Part shown: positions 57,540-64,000 of the stretch, piece by piece
How positions within the stretch are numbered: position 1 is the first letter of the stretch
Layout: each line of letters starts with the position of its first letter
Assembly: GCA_030737875.1 (NCBI GenBank)
Contig: CM060918.1
Span: forward strand, 884,355,903-884,419,902
Length of the DNA: 64,000 bases
DNA from: Allium sativum
Taxonomy: Eukaryota > Streptophyta > Magnoliopsida > Asparagales > Amaryllidaceae
Direction of reading: 5' to 3'
Position numbers and translations under genes: made by a program
The notes under the pieces: model-generated
Database searches by the model: none
What the model was told of the DNA's origin: nothing
Seen by the model: the letters and a program-made list of their open reading frames with translations, nothing else

Positions 57540-58560
57540 TTTTCCTTTCTTTTCTTCATCTGTAGTCACAGTGGTTTTAACTGCGACTAGTCTTTTCTAT
57601 CTACGAAAGTGCTTTCCATGCGATGGAGGTGGTTCTCGGGAGACCAGTGGTCGCGTTATAAGGAAGGATAGTGAGAAAGAGGATAAAGGATACGGGCTTA
57701 AGGATGAGCAACTTGTTGGTATGGCTTAGTCCTCAAAGGAGGGAGAAAGATGAACAACGAAACCCATGACGAGAGAGTACCTTTGGCATGGTAAAACGGG
57801 GTGGATAGTTAAGTATTATGGGACAAGGACAAGATCATCGGGAGGGCAGTAGTATGCTCTCATTTCTAGAGTACCTCGGAAGGAGGGTAACGATCTTGTT
57901 AAAGGTTTAGCTTTTCTTCTCTATCATCCCGTTAGGACTTCGTTGTTCGTATCATTTAAGTCTGCTTCGATAGTTGAGTCTCTGCACCTTAAGTACTAGC
58001 GTAATAGAGAATCCCATTTTTGTCTCAAAGTCCTATTGGAGAATCAGCCCATTTATACATGACTTGTTTGGATTTGGGAATGTCTATGCCAAGTGTTGAG
58101 TTTGGAAATAATGCTTATTTTTATAAGCTATGGATGGATTCTAGGGATGAAGTGGTTATCCAGTAGGGGGTGCCACTCTAGGTTTTTGATAGGAGGGTAG
58201 TTAGACCATTTGACTAGCCTTGGTAATACCCTCGAAGTATCGTGTAACCTTTTTGAGGTTCTGTCATGACTAGTTACTTAGAATCCCTTGATGCCTTTAT
58301 TGGAAATTTGAAGCCCGATCGAGTGGTGTTCACCGATGAGACGGATGGTTTACTTCATTTATGCATGGGTTATAGAGATCACCCTAGTAAGTGCGCTTGA
58401 TAACCTGGTTGGCATCTGTTTACTTTCAAGAGGAAGTTCTTCTACGAGAAATACCCTGTGGTACGAGGTCCGAGATTCACTAGTGAATTTTGGAAAGCTT
58501 GCATGAGATCATGAGTACGCAGTCATATTTGCGTCAAGTATTCTAGGAAAAGGATAAGTG
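57540..58560 (+). pseudogene. C interior: gag, protease and integrase scraps
   Basis: 57560-57900 aligns with the gag region of B (ctgtagtcacagtgg; gcgatggagg). At 58030-58160 the translation ends Tyr-Gly-Trp-Ile-Leu-Gly-Met-Lys-Trp, a decayed protease end (normally Leu-Gly-Met-Asp-Trp). At 58455-58500, Val-Arg-Gly-Pro-Arg-Phe-Thr-Ser-Glu-Phe-Trp-Lys-Ala matches the integrase stretch around the second catalytic Asp, which is lost. RT and RNase H are absent. So C derives from an autonomous gypsy element by internal deletion. Confidence 0.6.
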
Positions 58561-59325
58561 CAAGTGGAACGAGAGGCGACGAAGAAATGAGTTCCAGCTC
58601 ATGTTATGGAAACAGGAATAAGAAGCTACAAAATCGCGAAGTTAAAAGACGACTTTGATGGTCAAAGACTAGATACGCGCATGATATCTCTTTTTGGGAG
58701 TATATCCTTGATCCCTGTTTTCTGTAGAGCTTACTTGTAGGCTATCTTTTGTGGACATCCTCTCGGTCCTATTTTCTGTTACAAACCCCGTAAGGAGTTT
58801 GTCCTGTTTATCTTCTCGACCCTGTTTCAGGGAATCCTAGGTAGAACCCTATGGATGTAAACATGTATTTGAAACATGTTATGATTGATATGGTTGCAAG
58901 TGGTTGCTCGTGGATGCGCGAATACACATTAGATACTAGCTCGACTCGGTCACATTTCATATTGCATATGCACGAGTATTTATACTTGTTTATGGATGAA
59001 ATCGAATGTATTATCATGCGGTTGTCGCATATGAATGAATGATTGTGCACGCATATAGTATCTATATGGCTAGGACTATTTGCATACATGTTGGATTCAT
59101 GGCACTATACATATTTTGCATTAGAAAGATTATTCAGGCCTGATCATTAGCATTAGCTAAGGAACATGTACACACACGTTTTGCATATATTCATACAGCA
59201 TTAGAAATCATCTAAGGACAATGGTTGCTTGTGGATGATGATTTGAGTAGATGGATGATGGATGGTAGGATATGTTCTTCCTAACTTGGAGATTTCGGGG
59301 ACGAAATCCTAAAAGGTGGGGAGAA
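58561..59325 (+). other. C 3' interior, non-coding, with polypurine tract
   Basis: From about 58840 it matches B's 3' interior. It ends gatttcggggacgaaatcct, then aaaaggtggggagaa (59311-59325), the plus-strand primer. The frames 58851-59042 (+) and 58808-59089 (-) are not genes. Confidence 0.7.
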
Positions 59326-62300
59326 TGTAACAAGCCGTATTTTCAATAACCTGTTATAACATAAATGGAGGCAGAATTAAACTGTAAAATCTAAATCAAG
59401 GGAAACGGGCTATGCCATTGCGTTCGTCTTGGAAAAATACGCGAAATAGAGTCCGAGTTTTCGAAAATCGGAGTCCGTATGACCAAGATATGGCCTCGCG
59501 AAGTTTCACGAAAAATTCCCAAATTAAAGTATACTTAATTAAGTGAAATGGGTTGCGCAGAGAAATATATATATATTGATATATATATATATATAATTGA
59601 AAATTAAATAAATAAATATGCAAAAATGTTCAAAACAGCGAATTGGGAGAGGGGAATAACCGAACCGGCCGATTTTTGAGGTCGACCCGAGCTCGCTGGG
59701 TCGACTAGGGGTTAATCCAGGGTGTTTGGCTGTCAACCCGTGGGCCGATTCGCTCAAATGCAGATTTTGCATTTGGATGGTTCTCATGGTTCATCTTTAA
59801 TCTAAAGGCCCTAGATGGTTCCTACACTTGACTTCTTCCCCAAGACATGCTTTGATGGCTTGGATTGAATCTAGGTTTAATCCTATGGCCTAAAACACTT
59901 GCCTAATCTATAAATAAGACCCTAACCTATCCTAAATCCTCATTATTCATTCATGCAACTAAACTATGGCAAAATTGCTCCTCTCATGTCCTCCACTCAA
60001 AATCCTAGCCTCCACTTCATTTCTATGAGAGGTTTCATGATCATGAGAGTGTTAGAGAGTTTCTATGTTAGTATGAGAGCCTCTCAAGTTGATTTCAAGG
60101 CTAAAGCTTTGATCTTTGTTCATAAAGATGGGGTTTTGATTTATTTGGAGCTTTCATTTTTGGGTTTTAGGATGATGACATGCATAGGCTTTGTCTCAAT
60201 CTTTCATCTAATCGATTTGTGCCTTTATAGCAATGTAAGCCCTTTCCCTACTCTTAGATGTTAACTATGAAGTTAAATGTTCATGTTGCAAGTTTGGGTT
60301 TGATCATTGAGAATGATACATGCTATCATGTCATGCAAGTTTATGAAGTCATTATCTTGATCTCATGAGCTAAAAGCTACAACCTTTATGTTGAAATGTT
60401 GCATTATGCAACATGAGAACCTTCATAATCTTTATGTCAACTTGCATATGAAGTCATAACCCTTATATGATGTTATATGCGAGTTACTAGTCATCATTCC
60501 ATGTCTTTTGTCACCATGATTCGTTTATGTGCCAAGTTTGGGTTTATGCATGTTTTTGAGGCTTAAGAATGTAACATGCAAGCTAATGAACACATTTGTG
60601 CCTCATTTGCCACCATGATTAACTTGTGGCTTAATATCCATTTTTGTCATGCCTTTGTCAAGTCTCTTCTTTTAATCCATTACGTTGTTGCGAACGTATA
60701 TGCGAGTTTAAAAGCGTTGGGGTCACATTATGGGAAAACATAATGACATGAACATGATGTGGGTAAATGGGTATAAACATGACAACGTGTAACGCTAAAT
60801 ATGACATGTGTTTATACTTGAAAACATGACTTGAAATATAACATGGAAGTTGACATGTAAGTATGCATAAAAACACAAGCTTGGGAATTTACCTATTAAG
60901 TTAGGTCTACCCTTTGGGAATTTACCTATTAAGTTAGGTCTACCCAAATGCTTGAAAAACTTGTAACATGTTTTGGAAACATGATGAACATGACACTTAG
61001 ATAATATAAGTGTGGCCAACTCGAGGTTGGGTTGAGTTTGCAACGTAAAACTACCCGGAACCGACCGGCCTAACTAGTAGTTGCAAACAATAAGACCCAA
61101 TGTGAGAAGTTGGTCATGTTGTGCTTGAACCCGAGGTTAGACCAAGTTGTGGTGTAAAGCTACCCGGAACCGACCGGCTTAACTAGTAACCACAACAAAG
61201 TCTAATGTGAGAGGTTGGGGTGCATTAAGTAATTAATGCCACATGATAGGGTTAAGTTAATTTGATTAATGACTCTTAACCAAATATGACATGGACAAAG
61301 GGGTTAAGTAAATTGATTAGGCTAATGATACTTAACAAAACATGACAAGGTTGGGTAGGTTAAGTAACTTGATTTGCCTAATGACACTTAACCATTTTTA
61401 TACGACTAGTGGACGGGGTTAAGTTAACCAACACTTAATCAATCCAACACGATAATTTGGTAAGGTTAAGTAAGTTTTCTTAATGACACTTAACCGAAAG
61501 ATACAGTTAATGGATGGGGTTAAGATTAGACTCAACTAGTCTAAACATGATAATCGGATGGGGCTAAGTTAGCCTAGACTTAATTAATCCCACTTGGTAG
61601 TTTAATGGGGTTAAGTTAAACACTTAACTAATCTAACTCGTTAATTTGATGTGGTTAAGTGACCTATACTTAACCAATCTAACCCGTTAATTTGATGTGG
61701 TTAAGTGACCTAAACTTAACCAATCTAACTCGTTAATTTGATGTGGTTAAGTGATCTATACTTAACCAATCTAACTCGTGAATTTATTGAGGTTAAGTTA
61801 ACCCATACTTAACCAATATAACGTGAAAACATGATAAGGCTAAGTCATGAATCGCTTGAATACACTTGACCGGTTTGACTAAGTAATTTGATAGGGTCAA
61901 GTTAATATATACTTAACCAACTTGAGCATGGTTTGTAGGGTTAAGTCTTGAACTTGGATACTTAGCCAATTTTGACATGATTTGTAGACGGGTTAAGTCT
62001 CGAACTTGGATACTTAGCCAATTTTGACATGATTTGTAGACGGGATTAAGTCATGAACTTAAGTGACACTTAATCTGTTATATAAACCCTAATTCGGAGG
62101 ATTAGGTGGGTAACCGTAGTTAACAAGGATAACGGGAATAAGGCTAAGTGGTAAACCTTAGTTGAAGAATAACTAAGTAATGATTCTTAGTCAAGGAAAT
62201 TTGGACCAGTTCATAGATAAATGAGTAACCTGATACGGTAGGTCATCGTTTAAGTATACGAGTAGGAGCAAGTATCTGATTTAGATAAAGGCTCCAGCGA

Positions 62301-63940
62301 ACTGGGTAGCGAAGCAGCGGCTTCGGGGGAACGTGAGGATATTCTTGGGATCCCTCTGTGAGCTGCCAGGTGATCATACTAGGCTCATGAGAGGTTAAGG
62401 TCTGCGTTAGAAGAACCAAGAGTATGCCTTGGTTGCTATACGAGCAACCTAAAGACGGGGATGGATAGGGGATAGTCGACGATACACGGTCGTACCCTAG
62501 ATAGCATTTTCGTCAGGCTACCTACCATCTTTGGTCAAGCGTGTACGTACGGAAAGGCAGAGAACACCCAATAGACCATAATTGCTATCTAATTATGGTT
62601 GCGGTAAGGCTTGGATGTGGGTTGGCCAGTGTTGTGTTCTCATACAGGATTTATCATGTCTTGTCTTTCACTAGTTGAGGGAGGGGTCGCGTGGGACCAT
62701 AGCCACGTATAAAAAAACAGACCTTAGCATCTGCATCGGCAGATAAATCGAAAGCTCCCGACCGAGTCCTCTATTTCCTGGTCTGCCCTGTGACAGGACT
62801 CGGATGGCACGATGTGATACATGTGCATACAGTCATGGAAAACGATTCACGATGAATGCATGGGAAAAAGGGCGCGGTTGACGGTTAGCGTAAATCCCAG
62901 TGCCCTGGGTGGTTGAACCAGAACCGAGATACGAAAACGTGCAATAGGTAAGCGTAATCCCTAGTAGCCCTAGGTAGCATAAGTCCTAGTTGTACAAACG
63001 ATAATTCATGCTGGAAGACCCTAGCTAGGTTTAGGGTAACAGTCCAAACCGATCTTAAGGATCCTGGAACTATGTTAAAGTAGTATAGAACCTCATGGGA
63101 AAGCCCGTATGGTCTACGGCAAGGGACTGAACACTTTCATGGAATAAAACATACGAGTTGAGTAACCTATATATGCGATATATTAGGTTGACATGGACCA
63201 TTATACGACTTTTGAGTAAGGGTCATTCACGGATAACACATGATACAGTTGGGATACTAGTACGGTAGGTGCAGAGCAGATGTACAGGATAGATACCATG
63301 GGACGTTATACGTGATAGATATCTTGGGGATATTATACTTGATAGAAACCTGACGATGTGATACCTTGTTTTATCTTGACATCGTAATTTATCATGACAC
63401 CTTAGTTTATCTGAGTTCAGTAGTTCATCCTGTTATTTTGATTTAGCTTATCTATCTTGTTATCATGCTTATGTTCATCTCAGTTTCTCATGTCAGTTAA
63501 CTTTACTAGTTTTTATGCTAATAGCAGATAGGGCTTACTCAGTCTTTTTGACTGACCCGTTTTGTTTCGCCTCTTTTCTTCCGTTCCCCCCCCCCCCAGG
63601 TTATAGGGAGGAAATACTGCTGTTTAGTTCGGACTTCTTCTGCTTGAAGGTCATCATGGATGGCTTGGACATTCCTTGGCTATGGCTACTTTACTGTTTT
63701 TACTTGGGGAATAATTTATGAAAAAGTCTTTATGCTTCTTTATTATTGCAAGACAGGTTTTGATGTACTCTGATGTAAAAGGCTTTAGACCTTAATTATT
63801 AATGTTTATGAAAGTTTGATTTTACTTCCGCTATGTTATATGTTCTGTCTTGTGATATTTCTGTGCATGTTTACCAATAATGCCCCTCTAAAGCTAGTGC
63901 ATTCCTTTGCGAGTGACCCTAGCGGAGGCGGGGTGTTACA
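59326..63940 (+). repeat. 3' LTR of C
   Basis: 4615 bp, TGTAACAAGCCG to ...gcggggtgttaca, nearly identical to 52737-57367. The (TA)n run is shorter (59564-59595). The frames 59953-60264, 60658-60876 (-), 60795-61043 (-) and 63515-63721 repeat those of the 5' LTR or reflect LTR sequence. Confidence 0.95.
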
Positions 63941-64000
63941 CCTATCCTCCGGCTTGTGTTGCATTGTGTGATGAGACCCGGGTCTTATAATAGCTTCGTT
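63941..64000 (+). repeat. S LTR, continuation after C
   Basis: It begins with the second CCTAT and carries on the sequence broken at 52736. It runs off the window end, so S and A both extend beyond it. Confidence 0.75.

Larger units (their letters stand above)
52737..63940 (+). mobile_element. C: LARD-like non-autonomous retrotransposon, 11.2 kb
   Basis: Two 4.6-kb LTRs (52737-57367 and 59326-63940) flank a 1958-bp interior. The target duplication is a perfect CCTAT (52732-52736 and 63941-63945). It has an exact initiator-Met primer site and a polypurine tract. The LTRs differ by only about 30 substitutions by eye plus repeat-length changes, so insertion is recent. The interior keeps only scraps of gag, protease and integrase. 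Large near-identical LTRs around a non-coding core are the pattern called LARD. Its termini and interior resemble B. Confidence 0.95.

Overview
This window is plant nuclear repeat DNA. Every coding trace comes from LTR retrotransposons (Ty3/gypsy pol proteins, initiator-Met-tRNA primer sites, 5-bp target-site duplications) or from non-autonomous DNA transposons. I found no host gene, no rRNA or tRNA gene, and nothing bacterial or organellar. The base composition is A+T-rich, and local GC-rich patches occur only inside LTRs. The species cannot be named from the sequence.

Layout, with labels used below. 1-2679: unassigned sequence and an LTR-like block. 2680-~5040: A', a minus-strand truncated copy of family A. 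~5041-34904: F, an old gypsy element split by later insertions. Its gag, protease and RT start lie at 5334-7089, more RT at 22208-22534, and an integrase scrap at 34771-34904. Element D (7090-22207) sits in F's RT, and D's 5' LTR is itself split by E (7208-12505), a 5.3-kb minus-strand solo LTR. Element G (22535-33821) also sits in F's RT and has the order LTR-internal-LTR-truncated internal. A TIR-bearing DNA element (33822-~34770) fills the G/F junction.

34905-47541: A, a Tat-type gypsy element with a second RNase H, inserted in F's integrase. A hAT-type MITE (35541-36161) lies in A's LTR, and element B (38981-43751) lies in A's protease. S, an LTR of the E superfamily, begins at ~47544 in A's integrase tail and runs past the window end. 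S is split by C (52737-63940), a young element with two 4.6-kb LTRs around a 2-kb eroded interior. Nesting is therefore four levels deep (F > A > S > C).

No element here is intact. G keeps the longest open protein blocks (gag knuckles, protease, RT, RNase H, integrase, chromodomain remnant) but has stops, frameshifts and an apparent deletion over the third integrase catalytic residue. B, C and D are non-autonomous: B and C keep gag, protease and integrase scraps, and D has a higher-order tandem repeat where pol would be. D, E, G, B, C and S share TGTAAC-type termini, and D, G, B and C share a TGGTATCAGAGC-type primer site, so they could have used the same replication proteins in trans. Positions marked with ~ are approximate. 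All homology statements are my own reading and were not checked by a database search.
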